A program made the translations under genes and the position numbers. DNA of 64,000 nt. It comes from Candidatus Rifleibacteriota bacterium (lineage in GTDB: Bacteria; Muiribacteriota; Ozemobacteria; Ozemobacterales; Ozemobacteraceae). Positions 44,842-53,051 of the stretch are shown here, piece after piece (position 1 is the first letter of the stretch; each line of letters starts with the position of its first letter). The notes under the pieces are model-generated. The model saw nothing but the letters and a program-made list of their open reading frames with translations. It did not search any database and was not told the DNA's origin. Location of the stretch: NCBI GenBank assembly GCA_018818125.1, contig JAHISQ010000166.1, positions 1 through 64,000 on the forward strand, in the 5' to 3' direction.

Positions 44842-47736
44842 TCAGTGCTGATCAGGAGAAAACATTTTCTGGAACTGACCATCCATGCCCTTGAGAACTT
44901 CAAGATTTTCGCGCGCCTCAGAGTCGCTTTCGCCCCGTTCTTTCAGTCCGGCAACGATTTCATCTGACCCGGCACCAGTTGTCGAAACCTGGTGACTAAT
45001 ATCCATGACCATGCTGAAATTACGGCCGAAGTCCTGAAAAGCGGCGACATCCTTGTATTCCGGGATGTTTTTAAGTTCCTTCATCAGCCTATCCTGCCAC
45101 TTGATCCAGGATGCCCTGTCGCCCTTGGATTGTGCAATATCAGCAAGCTTTGCCAGCGCCAGACACTTCCCAACTGTGTTTAATTGAGAATCTTCAACGC
45201 TCTGCTCAAAAAAAACTTCGGCTTCAGAGATGTTTTTGAGATCCCAGGCATCCATCGCCCGCGAAAATATCGGATGCAAGTAAGCTGCCGACATCTGGCG
45301 AACTTCTTCGGGTTGAGAGGGATCATTGGCCTGATCAATCAAGTGTTGGCGATAGGCTTTTTCATAATCATATTTGATTACTTCCAGATCCTGTCTGCCG
45401 TTAGAGAGCGCCTGTGCGTAAGCGCGACTACCCAGCACCTCGCGGGCACCGGTTTTAAGATAACCCTGCCAATCTTCAGAACCAACCTGGGTATCACTTG
45501 TCGATTTCTGCTCTGTGGTGATAAAACTGACCTTGGCACCCTGTTCGCTCATACCCATGTGCCGGCCTTTGGATTCTGGCTCACGACTGCCGGCCAGACT
45601 GAACAGGATCGGCACCAGTACGATAACGCCGATGAGGTAATGCCATTTAAATTCAAACAAATGCAAAAACAGCTGCTCAGACAGAGTGTTCTCTTCTTCG
45701 GTCGGTGGCGGCGGGGGCGGCAATTCATCGTCGTCACCAACCACCGAATTGTAGGCGTAAGCAGTTTTTTCTAAAGATGGCTCAGCATGCTCTACCTTGT
45801 AGGCTTCCCAGCAGGCGGCTTCGATATCAACCGCAGCCTGTGCAAACACACTTTCGGCAGAGATCATGGCAAGTTTCCAGATATCCTCAGAACCAGGGTT
45901 AAGCTCGCCAAGTTTATTGTGGGAAAAGGCAAACAACCGATCGAGGCCTTCACGGGTCGGGTTAGCAGCGACCATATAAGCCGCCTGCACGATCAGATCG
46001 CTGTTTCCCTCATATTTGAGCATACGCAGAAGCAGTGGTTCTGCCGACGGATAGTCGAGCTGCGGCAACAGAGAAAGACCAATTCTTCGAGTATCTGCAG
46101 ATGAAGCACGCAAAATCGCCGAAAGGTATTGTACGGCACCTTCTTTATCTGCTACCAGATAGACTTCAAGAGCCGCTGCCTTAATGCGGGGATCTTCGTC
46201 GGCAAGATAACGATTGAGCGAGGGCAATAGCGAATCGATATCAAGCTTGCCCAGAGTCTTAACAGCCATGGCCATGATTGAAGGATCCTGACTCTCGAGC
46301 AAAGCTAGAACGCTTTGTGCATCAATTCTGGTACCAAACTTATTGATTACCTTGAGTATGTCGAGCAAAATACCTTTTCTAATTTTGCTGTTAAGCAGTT
46401 CGAGCAGTACGTGCCGGGCAGCCAAAAATTCGCTGTTATTTCGAATATCGCTCAGACACTTGCGCTGATCCATAAGTCCAAGCTTCATAAAAGTCGCGAC
46501 ATCTGAGAAGCCGACGTGCGCTGACAAAACTTCTTCTGCCGGCTGAACAGGCTCAAGCAGCATGGAGATACTGCTTTTTATCTCAGCATCAGTCTCATGT
46601 TCCAGGTGTTTTTTTAGAGCCTGCACAATTGACGGATATCCGGCATACTGACTCAGCCGATCAATCGCACCAGCTCTAAGATCACGGTCAGAGCTGGCCA
46701 GATCACGCACTGCGCATCTGATAATGATCTCTGATCTACGCACATCTATCTTCTGCTTCAGTTCTGCCATATAAGATTCAAGTGGTTGATCCAGCAATCC
46801 GGCAGCCTGAACAGCCTCAACGCTCTGACGCAGAACCAACTGCATAATGTGCTTTTTATGGCCTTTTGCCAGCAACATGATGTCATAAATCTTAAGCGGA
46901 AACTCACGCGAAGGATTAAATGCTGCGACAAAACCGGCTTTAACCAGAAGCAAAGGCTGAACTTCGGCACCAAGATACTGCAGAAAGAGATTCTCCACCT
47001 GTGTAAAATCGATCAGCATAAGCTCGCGCAGAGCTCTTTGCCTGATCAACTGGTTTTTATGGAACAAAAATGCTCTGATATATTTCAGGGCTTCAATACT
47101 ATCAACAGAGCGCAACAGATGTACAGCATGCAGCTGCACTCGAAATGAACGTGAAGTGAGCCCAGCTCTGACCTGTCTTTTAAAAGCATTTATGTCTCTT
47201 TGCTGCAGCAGCGACAACGCGGCGCATACTACCTCGACATCAGTTTCGAGCAGAAGCATCGGAGCACAATCAGCATCAGCTGCGACACCAAATTTGGCCA
47301 GAATAGTCAGACCAATCTCAAGCATTTGCGGGTTCTTCTCGGTAGTCATGCGTTCGCGCCAAAGCTGCAAAGCTTCTTCAGACGGCGCCTTGCGCAAAAA
47401 TTGAATTAGTACAGTGGCGCGTCCTGGATCATTACTGTCAAGAAGTCCTTCGAGCGCAGCAGGAGTAAGTTCAAGCCCCTTCATTCGAGGTTTTAGTTCA
47501 GTCTTCAAGCGGTCAAGATTTTCGATCCAGGCTGCCAGCTGGCGGCAACCCTGCGAAGAATCGCGAGCTGAAATATCACGAAGTTTCGCCTGAATATATG
47601 GCGGTACTCCGGTAGTAACCAACTCTTCAAGTGCAATTTGCCGATCAGTTTCGTTTGCAGAATCGAGAGAAAGTTGAATCCACTCGTTCAGATCCAGGCG
47701 ATCCGGCATGCGCACCGCCAGTTCCTGCTCACCCAT
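44842..47736 (-). CDS. HEAT-repeat membrane protein
   Basis: A 964-residue protein. Residues 1 to about 640 are HEAT/armadillo-like helical repeats, with paired helices such as DPRIKAAALEVYLVADKEGA. An acidic Pro-rich stretch (PPPPPPTEEENTL) and one membrane helix (about 700-716, WHYLIGVIVLVPILFSLAG) follow, then a helical extracytoplasmic tail with TPR-like features. The repeat domain faces the cytoplasm, so it could couple a cytoplasmic partner to an envelope process. No catalytic motif. It is upstream of the second prepilin module but separated by 109 bases. Confidence 0.72.
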   Translation of the reverse strand: MGEQELAVRMPDRLDLNEWIQLSLDSANETDRQIALEELVTTGVPPYIQAKLRDISARDSSQGCRQLAAWIENLDRLKTELKPRMKGLELTPAALEGLLDSNDPGRATVLIQFLRKAPSEEALQLWRERMTTEKNPQMLEIGLTILAKFGVAADADCAPMLLLETDVEVVCAALSLLQQRDINAFKRQVRAGLTSRSFRVQLHAVHLLRSVDSIEALKYIRAFLFHKNQLIRQRALRELMLIDFTQVENLFLQYLGAEVQPLLLVKAGFVAAFNPSREFPLKIYDIMLLAKGHKKHIMQLVLRQSVEAVQAAGLLDQPLESYMAELKQKIDVRRSEIIIRCAVRDLASSDRDLRAGAIDRLSQYAGYPSIVQALKKHLEHETDAEIKSSISMLLEPVQPAEEVLSAHVGFSDVATFMKLGLMDQRKCLSDIRNNSEFLAARHVLLELLNSKIRKGILLDILKVINKFGTRIDAQSVLALLESQDPSIMAMAVKTLGKLDIDSLLPSLNRYLADEDPRIKAAALEVYLVADKEGAVQYLSAILRASSADTRRIGLSLLPQLDYPSAEPLLLRMLKYEGNSDLIVQAAYMVAANPTREGLDRLFAFSHNKLGELNPGSEDIWKLAMISAESVFAQAAVDIEAACWEAYKVEHAEPSLEKTAYAYNSVVGDDDELPPPPPPTEEENTLSEQLFLHLFEFKWHYLIGVIVLVPILFSLAGSREPESKGRHMGMSEQGAKVSFITTEQKSTSDTQVGSEDWQGYLKTGAREVLGSRAYAQALSNGRQDLEVIKYDYEKAYRQHLIDQANDPSQPEEVRQMSAAYLHPIFSRAMDAWDLKNISEAEVFFEQSVEDSQLNTVGKCLALAKLADIAQSKGDRASWIKWQDRLMKELKNIPEYKDVAAFQDFGRNFSMVMDISHQVSTTGAGSDEIVAGLKERGESDSEARENLEVLKGMDGQFQKMFSPDQH

Positions 47737-47812
47737 CTTTACACCAACTTTTCATCGAATTAAAACGCCACCCTCAATATATCAGAGCCTGAGAAGGAAT
47801 AATACTAAATGA

Positions 47813-48772
47813 TCACTGGTCAAACCGGGGGGCCATGACTTTTTTGATCCCCGCCAGAGGTAAATCATAATTAAGCAACTGGTCTATGCCTTCTATTGCC
47901 ATTACCCCAAAACTATGAGCAAACAGAACATATAGACTGTTACCAGCACATGCGATTACCGGAGCTCTTGTGTTTAGAAGCTCAATTGCGCCGTTTACGC
48001 CAGCATAGCCTGTAGCAAAGGCTGTCGTATAAAAAAGTCCACTGCTTTTTGTGTATGCGAGATCGACGATTGCCTGATGCGGGTGCAGATAATACCGATG
48101 CAGCTGCTTCTGTGCATCAATTTTTAATATAAGTCTCCCGCTGGCAACCCAGGTGTTAACACCATCGCCAGCAACAGCGTTGATTGGAGAGTCAGAAACG
48201 AAAACCTTCTGATACTCGGGTATACCACGAATTCCCTGGTATGATTGCGGCTTGAACAGCCAGATCGTGTTTTCCCGGGCAGCCTCATCGTTGCAGATAA
48301 AGTAAAGACAGTTTTCTGCGCCCTTGACCATTCTGCTGCAATTTGGCGGCAACATGGCAATCGGCTGCAGAGATACAGTATCAGATGAAGTTTTCTGCAA
48401 AAGATCTGAAACACGGAGAAGACTCAAACGCGACGTAGTGGCAAAAAGTATAACTCCGTTGTCGAGACAGACAAAATCCCAGAAAGTTTCCGGAAGCTTG
48501 AACATATAACCTTTTTCCGGGCAAAGCACTGTACCGTCAGCAAAACCCAGCCAAGCGTGCCCCGCATGATCTACAGAAAAACTGAGGCGCATATCTTTAA
48601 AGTGACGGATGAAATCAGAACTGGCTGGTGGAAGCACCCAACGCGTATTTATGCCATCAGACAATGGCAACAGAAGAGTTGTTTCCGACATGATTTCAAC
48701 ATTTTCTGATTGTGCAAAAAGTGGTATGACAGATAAAACCATTAATAATGTGATATACAGAAGGCGTCTCAT
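47813..48772 (-). CDS. Exported beta-propeller-like protein
   Basis: A 319-residue protein with a signal peptide (MRRLLYITLLMVLSVIPLFA). The mature part is a series of beta-strand segments with WLGFADG and YFTTAFATG-like turns, suggesting a propeller or WD-like fold. No motif recognised. Its ATG overlaps the stop of the upstream gene (TAATG), indicating translational coupling. It resembles the protein at 4789-5619 in its general layout only. Confidence 0.65.
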   Translation of the reverse strand: MRRLLYITLLMVLSVIPLFAQSENVEIMSETTLLLPLSDGINTRWVLPPASSDFIRHFKDMRLSFSVDHAGHAWLGFADGTVLCPEKGYMFKLPETFWDFVCLDNGVILFATTSRLSLLRVSDLLQKTSSDTVSLQPIAMLPPNCSRMVKGAENCLYFICNDEAARENTIWLFKPQSYQGIRGIPEYQKVFVSDSPINAVAGDGVNTWVASGRLILKIDAQKQLHRYYLHPHQAIVDLAYTKSSGLFYTTAFATGYAGVNGAIELLNTRAPVIACAGNSLYVLFAHSFGVMAIEGIDQLLNYDLPLAGIKKVMAPRFDQ

Positions 48773-49917
48773 TACTTAACTCCCATCCATTCCATAAAGG
48801 CGCGTTGGCCAACAGTTGCTTCTTCTTTGAGATCCTTAATGAAAGCAGCACTGTCGTGATTAACGCCGACTGCTGCGCTGGCCTTCTCCATAAAGCTGTT
48901 CAATGAGGCAAAAGCGATGTTGGTATAGATTTTTCGACCAGTTTCTGCAATCGAAGCTTGTGGCATCGGAATTTTTCCAATCGCAAAATCGGCAACCGAA
49001 GCGATGCCCTTGGATAAATCGCGAAAAGCCATGGTGACTTTCGCAATCGCCAAACTGTTCTTGAGCAAACCGCCAAGTTCAGCATCGGTAGCCGCCTCGA
49101 AAATATCGACTGGTGCTGCCGCAATAATATTCTGCAGATAATCACCAGCAAAATTGACCAGGCCATTGCGGACTGGCATCAGATCTTTGCTCAATTCGAC
49201 AAAAGTGTCGTTATCAGCAGGAAGCTGCAGCATATTGCGAAGCATATCCTGGCTGAGCCTGGGAACATTCTGCGAACTGGCATCGGCAAATCCAATCGGC
49301 AATCTGAGAACTTTGCGCACCTGATCTGGCGTGTCAGCAGCCCTCACCATCTGCGCCCAGAGATCAAGCATTTTTTTGTCAAGGTCAGCCAGCTGATTTT
49401 GCTGCTGAACAGTCAACTTTTCCTGCTTCTGCATAGCCTCGATCTTTTTGTGCAGACTTGTCAGATCATTCAAACCACCAAGAGAAGGGACTTTTCCGGC
49501 AGCGGCACTCTTTTTCGGATCTGATTTGAGCTGCCATTTTGGCGGCAGCTGTTTGAGAACAATCTGGCGCTTAGCCTCTTTTTCGTTACGTTCTCGGTTT
49601 TTTTCTTCCCACTCGCGGTCTTCTCGCTCATCTTTTCTTGCCCGCGCACTCTTTTTACGAGCTTGATCACGAGCTCGCTGACGTGCCTTCCGCCGTTCCT
49701 CACGCTTTTGTGCCGCAGCAGGATCGACATATCTAGGTTCCCGGTATCTAGGCTCCTGATAATTCGAGGATCCCGAAGGGCTCGGATCTGACGCAGGCGG
49801 CACGTAAGCCGTACCACCAGTCATACCCAGCAACTGCTCATAAGCCCCGGCCCACAGAGGTGATGGCGCCGGCATTACCAACAACAGACACAAAACCAGA
49901 AAAATACCTTTACGCAT
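48772..49917 (-). CDS. Exported coiled-coil protein
   Basis: A 381-residue protein with a signal peptide (MRKGIFLVLCLLLVMPAPSP to LWAG), an Arg/Glu/Lys-rich coiled coil (about 70-120, typified by KREERRKARQRARDQARKK), and a helical C-terminal domain. The ATG at 49917 is chosen because it begins the signal peptide. The frame is open to 50091 but that part reads through the REP-like element. Its stop overlaps the next start by one base. Function unknown. Confidence 0.68.
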   Translation of the reverse strand: MRKGIFLVLCLLLVMPAPSPLWAGAYEQLLGMTGGTAYVPPASDPSPSGSSNYQEPRYREPRYVDPAAAQKREERRKARQRARDQARKKSARARKDEREDREWEEKNRERNEKEAKRQIVLKQLPPKWQLKSDPKKSAAAGKVPSLGGLNDLTSLHKKIEAMQKQEKLTVQQQNQLADLDKKMLDLWAQMVRAADTPDQVRKVLRLPIGFADASSQNVPRLSQDMLRNMLQLPADNDTFVELSKDLMPVRNGLVNFAGDYLQNIIAAAPVDIFEAATDAELGGLLKNSLAIAKVTMAFRDLSKGIASVADFAIGKIPMPQASIAETGRKIYTNIAFASLNSFMEKASAAVGVNHDSAAFIKDLKEEATVGQRAFMEWMGVK

Positions 49918-50032
49918 ATTTGCTCCCGATCTTTGAAATATCTGCAAACCGTCTTGTTGATTACCAACACAGATGTATAGCAGGCCTATTATACAACAAA
50001 AAACCGTTCTGATAAGTGCATTAGTTCGTGCA

Positions 50033-50158
50033 CGTTCGGGGGAAGTTCGGGAAGTTAGTTCGGGGGACACCTTACTTCGTTCGGGGGACACCTTACTTAA
50101 TTAAAAAATTAAGTAAGGTGTCCCCCGAACCCCCCGAACCCCCCGAACCCCCCGAACC
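50033..50158. repeat. REP-like palindromic repeat cluster
   Basis: GTTCGGGGGACACCTTACTT occurs twice in direct orientation (50058-50077 and 50079-50098). The second copy pairs in a 24-bp perfect stem (50079-50102 with 50107-50130, 4-base loop). Nine-base CCCCCGAAC units repeat four times to about 50156, with GTTCGGG-type units on the left. This resembles REP/BIME elements mobilised by RAYT-type IS200-like transposases. No transposase is in the window. Confidence 0.75.
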
Positions 50159-50191
50159 CAATCAGAACTCCAGAACTGACATTTCTGGCAT

Positions 50192-50228
50192 AAAAAGACC
50201 GCCTGAGAAGGTCTCAGGCGGTCTTTTT
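50192..50228 (-). terminator. Strong Rho-independent terminator
   Basis: AAAAAGACCGCCTGAGA (50192-50208) pairs over 17 bp with 50212-50228 around a 3-base loop, with A- and T-tracts on either side, so it could work in both directions. On the minus strand it follows the TPR gene ending at 50241. Confidence 0.93.
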
Positions 50229-50240
50229 ATGCCTACGAGG

Positions 50241-51254
50241 CTATTTGCTGAGTGCTGCCAGCAACTTGTTCGCTCTTTCATCATCGGGGCTGCGCTGCAG
50301 AATTTCTTCGCAAAGCTTTTTTGCTTCAGCATTCTGCCCCATCTTACGCTTAACCATAGCCAAAGTATAAGCAATAACATCATTGCCCGGTTCAGCACTA
50401 TAACAGTCATCAAGAATCGGCTCGGCTTTGGCAAAGTCTTTACGCTTGGCATGTGCCAGGCCCAATTGATATTTTTCATTGAGAGTTTGCGGCGCATTCG
50501 AGGCAATCTGTCGAGGCTGCTCAGAAGGCGGCACAATCGGGTCAATCGCCAGTGCGAACTTAACGAACAACGGGTGCTCATGCGCCGTTCTCATAGCTTT
50601 TATAAACGTCTTGGCAGTATTTATCGAATCAGCCGTCTTGAGATTGATTGCGATCTGGTGCAGCAGGTAACATACCGGCATGGCAATTACGTTATAAGCG
50701 ACCTGCGGACTATTCTCGATCATGAGTTTAAGTTCTTTAAAAGCCTTGGCATGCTCACCCTTCTCACAATCAGCATGAATAGCCAGCAACACTCGATAAG
50801 ATGTCAGCGCTGCATTACCAAGCTCCTTAAGAAGCAACGCATCGGGCGGGAAACTGCCACGGGTCGTTATATCGCCCTCTGCTTCCTCGATTGCAGCGGC
50901 AACATTAAAATCACCAGCCCCCATCTTTTCGCCAATGGCCAAAGCTCTGGCAACCCCTCGCAGTCCAAATATCGATTTTTTTTCATAATATGTGCCGCCC
51001 ACGATCGGCAGAACCATGACATAGCAGTCATACAAAACGCCAAGGCTGTCGGCAGCGTCTTCGAGTTTCTGCTGGGCCTCCATGTATTTCTGCGTCTGCA
51101 TAAGCTTCAGGCCACTCTCAATCGAACTCTTCATCTGGCTGTTTTTATAATAACCCACAGCCAGAAAAGGTGATGAAATGACCAGTAACACAAGAAAAAT
51201 AAGCAACCGGATTGGCGCACCAAACAATGAACTCCCACCCCCGCTGTCTGACAT
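50241..51254 (-). CDS. Single-span TPR-like membrane protein
   Basis: A 337-residue protein with a Ser/Gly-rich start, one membrane helix (about 16-35, LLIFLVLLVISSPFLAVGYY), and TPR-like helical repeats. The last repeats read KYQLGLAHAKRKDFAKAEPI and AYTLAMVKRKMGQNAEAKKL. The ATG at 51254 is fixed by GGGAGGAAAG upstream; a longer frame to 51314 lacks a ribosome binding site. Partner unknown. A strong terminator follows. Confidence 0.75.
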   Translation of the reverse strand: MSDSGGGSSLFGAPIRLLIFLVLLVISSPFLAVGYYKNSQMKSSIESGLKLMQTQKYMEAQQKLEDAADSLGVLYDCYVMVLPIVGGTYYEKKSIFGLRGVARALAIGEKMGAGDFNVAAAIEEAEGDITTRGSFPPDALLLKELGNAALTSYRVLLAIHADCEKGEHAKAFKELKLMIENSPQVAYNVIAMPVCYLLHQIAINLKTADSINTAKTFIKAMRTAHEHPLFVKFALAIDPIVPPSEQPRQIASNAPQTLNEKYQLGLAHAKRKDFAKAEPILDDCYSAEPGNDVIAYTLAMVKRKMGQNAEAKKLCEEILQRSPDDERANKLLAALSK

Positions 51255-51393
51255 ATCTTTCCTCCCGTTTATAGCGTGTACACTTATTGTAGTCGGATAG
51301 TCGTAATAACGCAATCAGCGCAACAGCGAGAAATTGGGCAGAACGTTTATGGATGGGGATTTGCGGCAATTAAATTATTGCACAGCGGCGAAT

Positions 51394-51422
51394 TTGACTT
51401 TTTCTCCCTGCAGTGCGATAAT
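51394..51422 (+). promoter_or_regulatory. Sigma-70 promoter for ahcY
   Basis: TTGACT (51394-51399), a 17-bp spacer and GATAAT (51417-51422) lie 56 bases before the ATG. One mismatch in each box. No S-adenosylhomocysteine riboswitch fold is seen in the leader. Confidence 0.7.
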
Positions 51423-51477
51423 TGGAACCTGTTTTATTGAAGTTCTATTTCGAGGACGTATTTTTAAGGAGTTTCAA

Positions 51478-52920
51478 ATGAACCAAACCGCTATGGAGAA
51501 AGAAACCATGACAAATTCAACCCGTCTGCCCTACAAAGTGAAAGACATCGAGCAGTGGCAGCACGGCCGCAAGGAAATCGATATAGCCCAACATGAAATG
51601 CCAGGCTTGATGGCTCTACGCGAAAAATACGGCACCCAGAAGCCGCTGCGTGGTGCCAGAATCATGGGTTCTCTGCACATGACTGTACAGACTGCGGTTT
51701 TGATAGAAACTCTTGCCGAACTCGGCGCTGATGTAAGATGGGCCAGCTGCAACATTTTTTCAACCCAGGATCACGCAGCAGCAGCAATCGCCAAACGTGG
51801 GATTCCGGTATTCGCCTGGAAAGGTGAAACCCTCAAAGAATATTGGTGGTGCACTGAAGAAGCTATAACCTGGCCCGATGGTAAAGGTCCTGACCTTATC
51901 GTCGATGATGGCGGAGACGCTACCATGATGGTTCACCTAGGCGTTAAGGCAGAAAAAGACAAGACAACCCTCAACCGCACAGCTGAATGCGAAGATGAAG
52001 CAGTGCTCATAGAACTTCTGAAAGAAACACTCAAAACTCAGCCGAACAAATGGACAGAAATGGCCAAGAAAATTAAAGGCGTGAGCGAAGAAACTACTAC
52101 CGGCGTACATCGCCTCTACAAAATGATGGAAAATAAGGGACTTCTGTTTCCGGCCATCAATGTAAATGACTCTGTTACCAAGTCAAAATTCGACAACCTT
52201 TATGGTTGCCGCGAAAGTCTTGCAGACGGCATCAAGCGTGCTACTGACGTAATGGTAGCAGGCAAGGTAGCTGTTGTATGCGGTTACGGCGATGTCGGCA
52301 AAGGCTGCGCACAGAGCATGCGCAATTTCGGCGCACGCGTTGTCGTTACCGAAATCGACCCGATCTGCGCTCTTCAGGCCGCCATGGAAGGCTTTGAAGT
52401 TAAACCTATCGAAGAGACTCTCGGCACTGGCGATATTTACATCACCACCACCGGGAATAAAGACGTAGTTACTGCTGAACATTGTTCAAAAATGAAAGAC
52501 CAGGCGATTGTCTGCAACATCGGCCATTTCGACAACGAAATTCAGATGTCAAAGATCGAAGCTTGGCCCGGAATCAAAAAACTGAACATCAAACCTCAGG
52601 TAGATCGCTATTCTTATGAAGATGGCAAAATGATCTACATTCTGGCCGAAGGTCGCCTGGTTAATCTTGGTTGCGCAACTGGGCACCCCAGTTTCGTAAT
52701 GAGCAGCTCATTCACCAACCAGACTCTGGCACAGCTCGAGCTCTGGACCAATCAGCGCCCGGTCGGTGTTTACACACTGCCCAAAAAGCTTGATGAAGAA
52801 GTTGCCAGACTGCATCTCGAAAAGATCGGCGTCAAACTGACCAAGCTGACTCCACAGCAAGCTGAATATCTTGGTGTTCCCCTGGAAGGCCCATACAAAC
52901 CCGATCACTACCGCTACTAA
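51478..52920 (+). CDS. ahcY: S-adenosylhomocysteinase
   Basis: A 480-residue NAD-dependent hydrolase that splits S-adenosylhomocysteine into homocysteine and adenosine, removing the inhibitor left by SAM-dependent methylation. Visible are [31 protein letters not shown], the NAD site [13 protein letters not shown], and the C-terminal substrate-closing segment ending KPDHYRY. AAGGAG precedes the ATG at 51478; an in-frame start further upstream has no ribosome binding site. Its adenosine product could feed the deaminase-like enzyme at 26305, and its role supports the SAM-using radical enzyme indirectly. Confidence 0.96.
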   Translation: MNQTAMEKETMTNSTRLPYKVKDIEQWQHGRKEIDIAQHEMPGLMALREKYGTQKPLRGARIMGSLHMTVQTAVLIETLAELGADVRWASCNIFSTQDHAAAAIAKRGIPVFAWKGETLKEYWWCTEEAITWPDGKGPDLIVDDGGDATMMVHLGVKAEKDKTTLNRTAECEDEAVLIELLKETLKTQPNKWTEMAKKIKGVSEETTTGVHRLYKMMENKGLLFPAINVNDSVTKSKFDNLYGCRESLADGIKRATDVMVAGKVAVVCGYGDVGKGCAQSMRNFGARVVVTEIDPICALQAAMEGFEVKPIEETLGTGDIYITTTGNKDVVTAEHCSKMKDQAIVCNIGHFDNEIQMSKIEAWPGIKKLNIKPQVDRYSYEDGKMIYILAEGRLVNLGCATGHPSFVMSSSFTNQTLAQLELWTNQRPVGVYTLPKKLDEEVARLHLEKIGVKLTKLTPQQAEYLGVPLEGPYKPDHYRY

Positions 52921-52936
52921 GGCCTTAACGGCCATA

Positions 52937-52987
52937 AGGGGCCGTAAAAGCAATAACCATTGTCATAGTTATTGTTTAACGGCCCCT
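52937..52987. repeat. Two-part hairpin after ahcY
   Basis: AGGGGCCGT (52937-52945) pairs with ACGGCCCCT (52979-52987), and an inner stem CAATAAC / GTTATTG pairs at 52951-52957 and 52968-52974. It has no T-tract. It may protect the ahcY mRNA end or help terminate together with the following terminator. Confidence 0.55.
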
Positions 52988-53000
52988 AAACCTCGCAAAC

Positions 53001-53038
53001 AAAAGCGCCGGAGCCTCATACGAGTCCCGGCGCTTTTT
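53001..53038 (+). terminator. Rho-independent terminator for ahcY
   Basis: AAAAGCGCCGG (53001-53011) pairs with CCGGCGCTTTT (53027-53037) with a 15-base loop and T-tract. It separates ahcY from the convergent CsaB-fusion gene. Confidence 0.88.
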
Positions 53039-53051
53039 CTATTGGATCTGA

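Noticed and set aside
50127-50156. CRISPR array
   Set aside because: The repeats are nine-base tandem units without spacers, so they belong to a REP-like element.
51423-51477. S-adenosylhomocysteine riboswitch in the ahcY leader
   Set aside because: The leader is only about 55 bases and shows none of the conserved SAH riboswitch core.
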